Positions 26,319 to 34,757 of a stretch of DNA of 50,039 nucleotides are shown piece after piece (position 1 is the first letter of the stretch; each line of letters opens with the position of its first letter). Location: contig JAKSRJ010000015.1 in the NCBI GenBank assembly GCA_024403715.1, positions 1-50,039 of the forward strand. The letters run 5' to 3'. The notes beneath the pieces are model-generated. The model saw nothing but the letters and a program-made list of their open reading frames with translations, was not told the DNA's origin and did no database searches. The stretch is from Saccharofermentans sp. (GTDB lineage: Bacteria; Bacillota; Clostridia; Saccharofermentanales; Saccharofermentanaceae). The translations under genes were made by a program, and so were the position numbers.

Positions 26319-27057
26319 TGTTTCTTAGTCTCCTCTCAAGCATAGTTACAAGCTTACTAAAGAACATAACGATTACGAGGTAGATAATAGCTACGGCAAT
26401 CAATGGCATAAATGCTGAATATGTTCTAGATCTAATAACGTCACCACCCTTAGTTAAGTCCTGAAGACCAACGTAACCAGATACGGATGTCTCCTTGATT
26501 AATACGATGAACTCGTTTGCCAAGGCTGGGAGGACATTTTTAAAAGCCTGTGGAATGATGATATACATCATTGTCTCTACATAATTAAAACCTAAGGAAC
26601 GACCAGCTTCGAACTGGCCATTATCGATACTCATGATACCGCTTCGTACAATCTCAGCTACATACGCACCAGAGTTGATACCGAATGCCAAAATCGCGAT
26701 TAATACTTTGTTTTTTGAAGTCGCGAAGATAACGAAATACATAATCATGAGCTGAACTACGATAGGAGTTCCTCTGATGATTGTAAGATAAAGTCTGGTA
26801 AGTGCGTCGAGCACCTTAAGAATAATCTTACCAACGCCAGGTCTCATATCTCCAATTGTCTTATCGTGTGTAGATCTGATAATAGCTGCCACGATACCTA
26901 AGGCTACGCCAAGAAGAACTGCAAAGAAGGTTACCTGGAATGTAACTCCCAAACCCTTTACAAGATACATATAGCGATCGTCATCGACAAAGTTAAGTAA
27001 AAAATCCTTTTTCAAATCTGCGAACCAATCGCCGATTGAAAGATTAAGTAGGTACAT
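26308..27057 (-). CDS. Polar amino-acid ABC transporter, permease subunit
   Basis: A 249-residue HEAT-type permease with about five TM segments. The '[19 protein letters not shown]' start and the EAA-loop region '[34 protein letters not shown]' region (its 'GRSLG' and 'IPQA' parts) identify the His/Gln permease family. A single permease gene implies a homodimeric channel. Overlaps the ATPase gene by 11 bp, and is separated from the binding-protein gene by an attenuator-like hairpin at 27101. Confidence 0.92.
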   Translation of the reverse strand: MYLLNLSIGDWFADLKKDFLLNFVDDDRYMYLVKGLGVTFQVTFFAVLLGVALGIVAAIIRSTHDKTIGDMRPGVGKIILKVLDALTRLYLTIIRGTPIVVQLMIMYFVIFATSKNKVLIAILAFGINSGAYVAEIVRSGIMSIDNGQFEAGRSLGFNYVETMMYIIIPQAFKNVLPALANEFIVLIKETSVSGYVGLQDLTKGGDVIRSRTYSAFMPLIAVAIIYLVIVMFFSKLVTMLERRLRNSER

Positions 27058-27100
27058 TAGTGCCTCCTATTTATGAGCTTGAATAAAGGTTTATTATAAA

Positions 27101-27136
27101 TAGAAAAAAGGTGGAAATAAAGACTATTTCCACCTT
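27101..27136 (-). terminator. Intercistronic terminator/attenuator between binding protein and permease
   Basis: A perfect 12-bp stem AAGGTGGAAATA/TATTTCCACCTT followed on the minus strand by TTTTTTC. It lies inside the ABC operon, so it probably lets the binding protein be made in excess over the membrane subunits. Confidence 0.78.
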
Positions 27137-27178
27137 AATATGCATTTTTATTCGAGAACTTGAATAATTAGTAATTAA

Positions 27179-27952
27179 TTACTCAGCGTCTGTTGGGATG
27201 TACTCTTCGATGATAGCAGCGATTGTACCGTCAGCTGTAAGATCAGCAAGTGCCTGGTTGATAGCATCGAGAAGCTCTGTGTTCTCCATGTTGATAGCCA
27301 TAGCATAATCTTCAACTGTGTAAGGAGTATCAAGGATAACAAGACCCTCGTTAGCCTCTACGAAAGCGAGAGCTGGCTGATTGTCGATAACAACTGCATC
27401 TACCTTACCCTGCATAAGAGCGATAACAGCGTCGTTACCCTTAGCGTAACGATCCATTCTCTCATCACCAACTTCGTCAGTCATGTAGATATCACCTGTT
27501 GTACCAGACTGTACAGCAACCATGCAACCGGACTCGATAAGTGTATCGATATCTGTGATATCAGAACCCTCACGAACGATGATGGACTGGATACCTGTAG
27601 CATATGGTGTTGTGAAGTTAACAGACTGGAGTCTCTCCTCAGTAACTGTCATACCTGCGCAACCGATGTCATACTTACCAGACTGAACACCACCGATGAT
27701 AGAATCGAACTCTACGTCCTCGATAACGAGTGTAAGACCAAGTCTCTCAGCAACTGCTGCTGCGATCTCAGCATCGATACCAACGATTGTCTCACCATCA
27801 TAGTACTCATATGGTGGGAAGTAAGCGTTAGTAGCCATTGTAAGTACGCCTTCCTCTACTGTCATACCTGTGGACTTAGCACCGCAACCTGCGAAAGCAA
27901 AACCCATAGCAGCAATGAGAGTAAGGGATACGAGCTTAATTAAATTCTTCAT
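27179..27952 (-). CDS. Amino-acid-binding lipoprotein of the ABC transporter
   Basis: A 257-residue solute-binding protein. The N-terminus is a lipoprotein signal with lipobox 'FAGC' (C23), so the mature protein is tethered to the outer face of the membrane. 'MATNAYFPPYEYYDG', 'GIDAEIAAAVAERLG', 'YDIGCAGMTVTEER' and 'VNFTTPYATGIQSI' are characteristic of family-3 (polar amino-acid) binding proteins. ATG 27952 has AGGAGGG. First gene of the import operon; TTGTTT and GATAAA 16 bp apart upstream could be its promoter. Confidence 0.93.
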   Translation of the reverse strand: MKNLIKLVSLTLIAAMGFAFAGCGAKSTGMTVEEGVLTMATNAYFPPYEYYDGETIVGIDAEIAAAVAERLGLTLVIEDVEFDSIIGGVQSGKYDIGCAGMTVTEERLQSVNFTTPYATGIQSIIVREGSDITDIDTLIESGCMVAVQSGTTGDIYMTDEVGDERMDRYAKGNDAVIALMQGKVDAVVIDNQPALAFVEANEGLVILDTPYTVEDYAMAINMENTELLDAINQALADLTADGTIAAIIEEYIPTDAE

Positions 27953-28064
27953 AAGTAAAACCCTCCTGTTTATCTTTCTAAATAGAATTTAAACAAGATG
28001 ATTTTAACTTTTTTATAAAAAATATTCAGTTGAGTAAATATATGAAAAATAAGGCTTGCTGCTA

Positions 28065-28604
28065 TTACATTTTGAGCAAATCAGCAACAAAAGTATCGAT
28101 ACACTTAGATGCGGATTTACGCCATGCCTGCATAATTGATTCAGCCTTTTCTGATGAATCAACCTTAAATGATGCACTGAATTCTTCGCCTTTGAGCGTA
28201 GAAGTGAGCGTAACAAGGAACTTTTTATCGTCTGTTGGTTCGGAAAATGCCTTAACTGCATTAGTCTCATTAAGCAATATATTGAGTTCATCAGAAGCTT
28301 TCTTAAGATAACCAAGAGTTTGAAGATTTAATGTTCCTTCGACATCCTCTAAGATAGCAAGACCACCTCGAGTGATTTTCAAAAGCTCATTGGAGCCAAT
28401 TACTTCACCAGTGCCTGTGTCGCTTATTTCTTTGCTTATGAGGTTACCCTTAATAAGTTCGTCATAGCATCTAGAAAAATTAAAAAAATCAAGATATAAG
28501 GACTCTAAGCACTTATTCATCAGCATGTTATAGCTGACGCCAGGAGCGTTCTTTACAAGATACAAAATATGAATCTTGCCGTCTGAAACTTCTGAATTAG
28601 ACAT
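28065..28604 (-). CDS. DUF4364 winged-helix-like protein
   Basis: A 179-residue protein of the DUF4364 family. It begins with 'KIHILYLVKNAPGVSYNML' and 'NFSRCYDELIKGNLI', followed by 'LLKITRGGLAILEDV', the usual winged-helix arrangement of a MarR/PadR-like fold, then an alpha/beta tail. Probably a transcription regulator of unknown target. It is divergent from smsC with 107 bp between, a TATAAT near 28633-28638 on its own strand and AGGAGG before its ATG, so regulation of the Fe-S pair is possible but untested. Confidence 0.78.
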   Translation of the reverse strand: MSNSEVSDGKIHILYLVKNAPGVSYNMLMNKCLESLYLDFFNFSRCYDELIKGNLISKEISDTGTGEVIGSNELLKITRGGLAILEDVEGTLNLQTLGYLKKASDELNILLNETNAVKAFSEPTDDKKFLVTLTSTLKGEEFSASFKVDSSEKAESIMQAWRKSASKCIDTFVADLLKM

Positions 28605-28711
28605 GCCTTATACCTCCTTTTGCTCGTCTATTATAGCATTATTATCGTTCTTTTTACCCTACACCTGTTGTATAATTGAAGTCTTGAAAATAATAACATG
28701 GAGATAAAAAC

Positions 28712-29455
28712 ATGCTTGAGATAAAGGATTTGTCTTATATTGTCGATTCAGAAGACGGTAAGAAGACTATCATCGATAACATCAGCTTAACAATAGACGA
28801 TGGCAAGTTTACAGTTATCACTGGACCTAACGGTGGTGGTAAGTCAACACTTGCTAAGCTTATTGCAGGTATTGTTAAGCCAACATCAGGATCAATCCTC
28901 TTAGATGGTGAAGATATTACTGATATGAGCATTACTGACAGAGCTATGCGTGGTATTTCCTATGCATTCCAGCAGCCAGTTAAGTTTAAGGGCCTTCAGG
29001 TATTTGATTTATTGAAAATTGCTGCAGGTAAGGAGCGTAACTTAAAAGTAAATGATGCATGTACTTACCTCTCCGAAGTTGGTCTTTGCGCTCGCGATTA
29101 TATCAATCGTGAGGTAAACTCAAGCCTTTCGGGCGGTGAGCTTAAGAGAATCGAGATTGCGACAGTATTAGCCCGAGGCACTAAGATGAGTGTTTTTGAT
29201 GAGCCTGAGGCAGGAATCGATTTGTGGTCGTTCCAGAATCTTACACGTATCTTTGAGAACATGCGTAAGGATATTAAGGACGGATCTATTATCGTTATTT
29301 CTCACCAGGAGAGAATTTTGAAGGTTGCTGACGAGATTATTGTTCTTGCTGACGGTAAGATTGTAAATCAGGGCGAAGGAGCTAATATTCTTCCACAAAT
29401 TATGGGAACAAATAGTGCTGTAAGACCATGTTCCAAGTTAGGGGAGGAGGCTTAA
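28712..29455 (+). CDS. SufC-like ATPase of a minimal SUF/SMS Fe-S assembly system
   Basis: A 247-residue ABC-type ATPase. Walker A 'GPNGGGKST' (38-46), signature 'LSGGELKR' and Walker B 'MSVFDEPEAGIDLWS' match SufC, with the SufC-type E-A-G-I-D after the Walker B. With the next gene it forms the two-component scaffold that builds Fe-S clusters on a SufBC2-type complex; no sufD, sufS or sufU is adjacent. ATG 28712 follows GGAGAT; a TATAAT lies at 28671-28676. The next gene starts 1 bp later. Confidence 0.88.
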   Translation: MLEIKDLSYIVDSEDGKKTIIDNISLTIDDGKFTVITGPNGGGKSTLAKLIAGIVKPTSGSILLDGEDITDMSITDRAMRGISYAFQQPVKFKGLQVFDLLKIAAGKERNLKVNDACTYLSEVGLCARDYINREVNSSLSGGELKRIEIATVLARGTKMSVFDEPEAGIDLWSFQNLTRIFENMRKDIKDGSIIVISHQERILKVADEIIVLADGKIVNQGEGANILPQIMGTNSAVRPCSKLGEEA

Positions 29456-29456
29456 T

Positions 29457-30383
29457 ATGTCAGTATTAGATCCAATTCAGAAAAGACTTATGGAGGAGAT
29501 TGCAGATCTCCACGACGTACCAGTAGGTGCTTATAACTTCAGAGCTAACAGTAAAGCGGTAGCTCGTAATACAACAGCGAATATCGATATCGTGTCTAAG
29601 GAAGACGGTTCAGGTATTGATATCAAGATTAAGCCAGGAACAAAGAAGGAGAGTGTACACATCCCAGTTGTAATCTCCGCAAGTGGTATCAAGGAAGTAG
29701 TTTATAACGATTTCTTTATCGGTGAGGACAGTGATGTTGTTATCGTAGCCGGTTGTGGTATTGATAACTGCGGTAAGCAGGATTCACAGCATGATGGTGT
29801 TCACCGTTTCTTCGTAGGCAAGGGTGCTCACATCAAATATGTCGAGAAGCATTATGGTAGTGGCGACGGAATGGGTAAGAGAATCCTTAATCCTGTAACA
29901 GAGGTTTATATGGAGGAAGGTTCTTCTATGGAGATGGAGATGGTTCAGATTAAGGGCGTAGACTCTACAGTTAGAACATCCATCTGTAAGCTTGATAAGG
30001 ACGCTAAGCTTGTTGTTCACGAGAGATTGATGACTCACGGTGAGCAGAATGCAGAAAGCGTATATAAAGTAGAACTTAATGGTGACGGCTCTTCTGCTGA
30101 TGTAGTGTCTAGAGCTGTTGCTAGAGATTCTTCCTTCCAGAAGTTTGACGCTTTAATTATTGGTAATGCAGCATGCCACGGTCACACAGAGTGCGACTCT
30201 ATCATTATGGATAACGGTAAGATTGTTGCAGTTCCATCTTTGCAGGCTAATAACGTAGATGCGGAGCTTTTCCACGAGGCTGCTATCGGTAAGATTGCAG
30301 GGGAACAGCTAGATAAGCTCATGTCTTTGGGCCTCACAGCACAGGAAGCTGAGGAGCAGATTATCAACGGCTTCTTAAAATAA
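29457..30383 (+). CDS. SufB/SufD-like scaffold protein (SmsB type)
   Basis: A 308-residue beta-helix protein of the SufB/SufD family, much shorter than classical SufB (~470-490), as expected for the minimal SMS version. The core 'HTECDSIIMDNGKIVAVPSL' with its Cys and the 'LFHEAAIGKIAGEQLDKLMS' segment with the His-Glu pair correspond to SufB's cluster-assembly site, and 'SLGLTAQEAEEQIINGFL' is the C-terminal SufC-binding helix. Made in a two-gene operon with the SufC-like ATPase. The N-terminal half lacks the SufB extension. Confidence 0.86.
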   Translation: MSVLDPIQKRLMEEIADLHDVPVGAYNFRANSKAVARNTTANIDIVSKEDGSGIDIKIKPGTKKESVHIPVVISASGIKEVVYNDFFIGEDSDVVIVAGCGIDNCGKQDSQHDGVHRFFVGKGAHIKYVEKHYGSGDGMGKRILNPVTEVYMEEGSSMEMEMVQIKGVDSTVRTSICKLDKDAKLVVHERLMTHGEQNAESVYKVELNGDGSSADVVSRAVARDSSFQKFDALIIGNAACHGHTECDSIIMDNGKIVAVPSLQANNVDAELFHEAAIGKIAGEQLDKLMSLGLTAQEAEEQIINGFLK

Positions 30384-30473
30384 GCTCACAACATGGGAAA
30401 TTGTAATGGTACAAAATCCCGTGACGGTGATATAATCAACACGATTTTTTATAAAACAAGGAGAATTTGAAGA

Positions 30474-31823
30474 ATGATTACTCTTGATTATTCAAACGTA
30501 CTCCCATTTATCGGTGGCCAGGAGGCTGTCGACAGAATGGAGCCACAGGTTAAGTCCGCACACGATATGCTCGCTAAGAAGAATGGCCCTGGAAATGACT
30601 TCCTCGGTTGGCTCGACCTTCCTACAAACTATGATAAGGAAGAGTTCTCTAGAATTAAGAAGGCAGCTGCTAAGATCAGAAGAGATTCCGATGTTTTGAT
30701 CGTTATTGGTATCGGTGGTTCTTACCTCGGTGCAAGAGCTGTTATCGAGCTTCTCGGACATTCTTTTGCTAACGTTGCTAACAAGAAGACAAGAAAGTGC
30801 CCTCAGATTCTCTTCTGCGGTAACTCTATCTCCGCTACATATTTCGCAGAGATGATGGATGTTATTGAGAACAAGAACGTTTCTTTGAACATCATCTCTA
30901 AGTCTGGTACAACAACTGAGCCAGCTATCGCTTTCCGTATTCTCAAGGCTTACATGGAGAAGAAGTATGGTAAGGATGAGGCTAAGAATCGTATCTATGC
31001 TACAACAGACAAGGCTCGTGGAGCTTTGAAGGGTCTTGCAGATGCAGAAGGTTACGAGACATTCGTAGTACCTGACGATATCGGTGGTCGTTTCTCTGTT
31101 CTTACAGCTGTAGGTCTTCTCCCAATCGCTGTAGCAGGTATCGACATTAAGGAACTCATGAAGGGTGCTAAGGACGCTTCTAAGGCTTATAAGAAGATGC
31201 CAATGGCTGAGAACCCATGCTACCAGTACGCAGCAGTTAGAAACTGCCTCCTCCGTTCTGGTTATACAACAGAAGTTATGGTTAACTACGAGCCATCTTT
31301 CCACTATATGACAGAGTGGTGGAAGCAGCTCTACGGTGAGTCCGAGGGTAAGGATCTCCGTGGTATCATGCCTGCAGGTGTTGATAACACAACAGACCTC
31401 CACTCTATGGGTCAGTTCATCCAGGATGGCGCTAGAATCATGTTCGAGACAGTAGTTGCTATCGACAAGCCACGTTGCTCTTTTGAGATTCCTAACGATC
31501 CAGACAACCTCGATGGCTTGAACTTCCTCTCTGGTATGGATATGAACGAAGTTAATAAGAAGGCTATGCAGGGTACAATCCTCGCTCACGTTGATGGTAA
31601 GGTACCTAACATGGAAGTACACATGGCTGAGCAGAACGCTTACAACTTAGGTGAGCTCATCTACTTCTTCGAGAAGGCTTGTGGTATTTCTGGTTACCTC
31701 CTCGCTGTTAACCCATTCAACCAGCCAGGTGTTGAGGCATACAAGAAGAACATGTTTGCTCTCCTTGGTAAGCCAGGTTATGAGGATCAGAAGGCAGCTC
31801 TCGAGGCTAGACTTTCTAAGTAA
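30474..31823 (+). CDS. pgi: Glucose-6-phosphate isomerase
   Basis: A 449-residue phosphoglucose isomerase interconverting glucose-6-P and fructose-6-P. Visible signatures: '[16 protein letters not shown]' , '[10 protein letters not shown]', '[10 protein letters not shown]', '[14 protein letters not shown]' with the catalytic Glu, and '[15 protein letters not shown]' type C-terminus with the catalytic Lys. Length fits the short bacterial form. It is monocistronic: an extended -10 (TGATATAAT, 30428-30436) upstream and terminator at 31849. The minus strand has a long mirror frame here, which is not a gene. Confidence 0.97.
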   Translation: MITLDYSNVLPFIGGQEAVDRMEPQVKSAHDMLAKKNGPGNDFLGWLDLPTNYDKEEFSRIKKAAAKIRRDSDVLIVIGIGGSYLGARAVIELLGHSFANVANKKTRKCPQILFCGNSISATYFAEMMDVIENKNVSLNIISKSGTTTEPAIAFRILKAYMEKKYGKDEAKNRIYATTDKARGALKGLADAEGYETFVVPDDIGGRFSVLTAVGLLPIAVAGIDIKELMKGAKDASKAYKKMPMAENPCYQYAAVRNCLLRSGYTTEVMVNYEPSFHYMTEWWKQLYGESEGKDLRGIMPAGVDNTTDLHSMGQFIQDGARIMFETVVAIDKPRCSFEIPNDPDNLDGLNFLSGMDMNEVNKKAMQGTILAHVDGKVPNMEVHMAEQNAYNLGELIYFFEKACGISGYLLAVNPFNQPGVEAYKKNMFALLGKPGYEDQKAALEARLSK

Positions 31824-31848
31824 TTCTCTCGAAAGTATAATTTATAAG

Positions 31849-31876
31849 TCCCGTCGATTCGTCGGCGGGATTTTTT
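31849..31876 (+). terminator. Rho-independent terminator of pgi
   Basis: A 9-bp stem TCCCGTCGA/TCGGCGGGA (one wobble), loop TTCG, then TTTTTT. Confidence 0.9.
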
Positions 31877-31974
31877 ATGCTTAAAATCATCCCAATAGTG
31901 GGTCATATGGAACTGCCTTTGTATGTTAAAATTAGATAATCAGAAAAATGCGAATTTAAGGAGATCCTTTATAT

Positions 31975-33387
31975 ATGCGTAAGACTAAGATTATCTGCAC
32001 AATCGGGCCTGCCAGTGATAATGAAGAGACACTAGGTAAGATGTGTAAGGCTGGTATGAATGTTGCCAGACTTAACTTCTCTCACGGTACACATGAAGAG
32101 CATCAGGCTAAGATTGACTTGGTTAAGAAGGTTCGTGAGGATCTTAAGATGCCAATCGCTATTATGCTTGACACTAAGGGTCCTGAGTACAGAATCAAGA
32201 CATTTAAGGATCATAAGGTAGAGCTTAAGGATGGTGCTACATTCACTTTGACAACAGAGGATGTTGAGGGTGATGAGAACCATGTATCTGTTAACTACGA
32301 TAAGCTTCCACAGCAGCTTAATATCGGTGACCGCGTATTGGTTAATAACGGTCTTGTTATCCTGGAGGTTGTTGAGATTACTGAGAAAAATGTTATCTGT
32401 ACAGTAGTTACAGGTGGATTCTTATCTGACAGAAAATCAATGAATTTTCCTAATAAGATTATGGAAGGACCATATCTCTCTGAGCAGGATAAGTCAGATC
32501 TTCTCTTCGGTATTAAGAATGATGTTGACTTTGTCGCAGCTTCATTCGTATCTACTGGAAGCGATATGAAGGAACTTCGTGATTTCTTGGATGCTAATGG
32601 TGGTCAGGAGATTGAAGTTATTGCAAAGATTGAGAACAGAGCTGGTGTAGATAATATTGAAGATATCTGCGAACTCGCTTCAGGTATCATGATTGCCAGA
32701 GGTGACCTCGGTGTTGAGATTCCATTTATCGAGGTTCCAAGCGTACAGAAGAAGCTTATTAAGAAGTGCCGTCTCTTAGGTAGAAGAGTTATTACTGCAA
32801 CAGAAATGCTCGAGTCCATGATTACTAATCCACGTCCTACAAGAGCTGAGATTTCTGACGTTGCTAATGCAGTATATGATGAATCTTCTGCAATTATGCT
32901 CTCAGGAGAATCTGCTGCAGGTAAGTATCCAGTTGAAGCTGTTATGACTATGGCAGAGGTTGCTGAGTTCACTGAGAAGCAGATTGATTATGCAGGAAGA
33001 TTTGCAAGACAGGACTTTAAGATTCGTAACAAAATTGATGCTGTGTCTCATGCTACTTGTGCTATGGCGGTCGATGTAGAAGCTAAGTGCATTGTTGTTA
33101 ACTCAAAGTCTGGTACAACAGCGAGAATGGTAAGCCGCTTCAGATGTCCAATCGATATTATTGGTCTTACAACTTCAGAGAAGATTTGGAGAAGACTTAA
33201 CCTCTCATGGGGTGTAATGCCTGTTCTTAATGAGGAGTTTAATTCTGCTGAGGTAATGTTCTACCATGGTCTTCAGGTTGCCAAAGAGATTATGGCACTT
33301 CAGTCTGGCGATAATGTAGTTATGACTGGTGGACTTATTAATGGTAGTAACGGCAATACAAATACAATTAAGGTTGAGACTGTCTAA
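31975..33387 (+). CDS. pyk: Pyruvate kinase
   Basis: A 470-residue pyruvate kinase, converting PEP and ADP to pyruvate and ATP. 'TKIICTIGPAS', 'GMNVARLNFSHG', 'MLDTKGPEYR', 'DVDFVAASFV', 'VIAKIENRAGVDNI', 'IMIARGDLGVEIPF' and 'TATEMLESMI' cover the barrel's active site including the catalytic Lys and Mg-binding Glu/Asp. There is no extra C-terminal PEP-utiliser domain found in many Bacillus enzymes. Stop codon overlaps the start of rmuC by one base (TAATG), so they are translationally coupled. Confidence 0.97.
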   Translation: MRKTKIICTIGPASDNEETLGKMCKAGMNVARLNFSHGTHEEHQAKIDLVKKVREDLKMPIAIMLDTKGPEYRIKTFKDHKVELKDGATFTLTTEDVEGDENHVSVNYDKLPQQLNIGDRVLVNNGLVILEVVEITEKNVICTVVTGGFLSDRKSMNFPNKIMEGPYLSEQDKSDLLFGIKNDVDFVAASFVSTGSDMKELRDFLDANGGQEIEVIAKIENRAGVDNIEDICELASGIMIARGDLGVEIPFIEVPSVQKKLIKKCRLLGRRVITATEMLESMITNPRPTRAEISDVANAVYDESSAIMLSGESAAGKYPVEAVMTMAEVAEFTEKQIDYAGRFARQDFKIRNKIDAVSHATCAMAVDVEAKCIVVNSKSGTTARMVSRFRCPIDIIGLTTSEKIWRRLNLSWGVMPVLNEEFNSAEVMFYHGLQVAKEIMALQSGDNVVMTGGLINGSNGNTNTIKVETV

Positions 33388-34757
33388 TGGATTTATTTGG
33401 AATTATTGGTCTTGTTATAGGTGTAATTAATCTTATATTACTCGTTGTAGTAATGGGTAAGCTTAATAAGCCTCTTGATATAGAGATCCCTGATAACAGT
33501 GAAGAGTTTAAGGAACTTCATCGTGAGCTTGAGGGCGTTAGAGATAGCCTTAATAGAATGGCAGGCGCTATTGATAATATGCAGCGTAATATCGCCATTA
33601 CACTTAAGGACTCTAGAGATTCTCAGGCTAGATCCTTACGTGAGTCTAGGGATGAGACTAATAAGTCCTTAAGAGAATCTAGAGATGAGATGAGTAAGAT
33701 TTCTATTACTCAGACTAGAGTTCTTCAGCAGATGCAGAAGGATATGTCTGATTCTCTTAATAACATGCAGACTAATGTAACCAAGACATTAACGGAGATA
33801 ATGTCTCGTCTTCAGCAGTCTAATGAGAAGAAACTCGATGAGATTCGTGGTGTTGTTAACGAGAAACTTGATAAGACTTTGAATGAGAGACTTGATTCTA
33901 ACTTTAAGTTGGTTGGCGATAGTTTATCTAAGCTTCATGAGTCACTAGGTCAGCTTCAAAACTTGTCTTCTGGTGTAGAGTCGCTTAATAAGACTCTTAC
34001 TAATGTTAAGACTAGAGGTACCTGGGGCGAAGTTCAGCTTGGAAGAATTCTGGAGCAGACTCTTACTGATGGTCAGTACCAAGAAAATGTTGCGACCAAG
34101 AAGAACTCTAGCGATAAGGTCGAGTATGCTATTCCTCTTCCAGGAGATAAGGATGGAGAAGTTATTTATCTTCCTATCGACTCTAAGTTCCCATCTGATA
34201 TTTATAACAGAATCGTAGAGGCTTCTGAAAATGCTGATGCAGATGCATTAAGGGCATCTCATAGCGAACTTAAGGCTAGAGTTCTTGGTGAGGCTGCTAA
34301 GATTAGAGATAAGTATTTAGATCCACCTAGAACAACATCATATGCGATTATGTTTCTCCCTACAGAAGGTCTATATGCAGAGGTGTTGAAGATTAATGGA
34401 CTTACTGAAGAATGCCAGCTTAAGGGTGTAATGGTTGCAGGTCCGACTACTATCACAGCTTTGCTTAATACTATCTCAGTTGGATTTAGAAATTATGCAC
34501 TTAACAAGAAGAGTGCTGAAGTTCGTAAGATTCTTGAGGCTGTTAAGACTCAGATTGATAAGCTTGATGAGACTATTACGAATACTCAGAAGAAGTTAAG
34601 TGATGCTGTTAAGGCGACTGACAAGGCTAGTGACAGAACTAGAATTATGAAGAATAAGATGAAGAATATAGGATCTCTAGAAGCCAGTGAAGCTGATGCT
34701 GTACTTGGTATTACTGATAGTAGTGATCGACTAGTTTTTGATGAGGATGATGAATAA
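33387..34757 (+). CDS. rmuC: RmuC-family DNA recombination protein
   Basis: A 456-residue protein with an N-terminal TM helix (~4-24), a long coiled coil (~40-210) that contains near-tandem copies of 'SLRESRDE', and a C-terminal RmuC nuclease-like domain (~215-420: 'TRGTWGEVQLGRILEQ', 'LPIDSKFPSDIYN', 'FLPTEGLYAEVL'). RmuC is a PD-(D/E)XK-like protein that limits inversions at short repeats. One-base overlaps link it to pyk before and the radical SAM gene after. Confidence 0.92.
   Translation: MDLFGIIGLVIGVINLILLVVVMGKLNKPLDIEIPDNSEEFKELHRELEGVRDSLNRMAGAIDNMQRNIAITLKDSRDSQARSLRESRDETNKSLRESRDEMSKISITQTRVLQQMQKDMSDSLNNMQTNVTKTLTEIMSRLQQSNEKKLDEIRGVVNEKLDKTLNERLDSNFKLVGDSLSKLHESLGQLQNLSSGVESLNKTLTNVKTRGTWGEVQLGRILEQTLTDGQYQENVATKKNSSDKVEYAIPLPGDKDGEVIYLPIDSKFPSDIYNRIVEASENADADALRASHSELKARVLGEAAKIRDKYLDPPRTTSYAIMFLPTEGLYAEVLKINGLTEECQLKGVMVAGPTTITALLNTISVGFRNYALNKKSAEVRKILEAVKTQIDKLDETITNTQKKLSDAVKATDKASDRTRIMKNKMKNIGSLEASEADAVLGITDSSDRLVFDEDDE

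Noticed and set aside
30492..31622. 376-codon minus-strand ORF inside pgi
   Set aside because: Mirror frame of a highly expressed gene with strong codon bias; composition is Cys/Ser/Leu-rich and has no family pattern.
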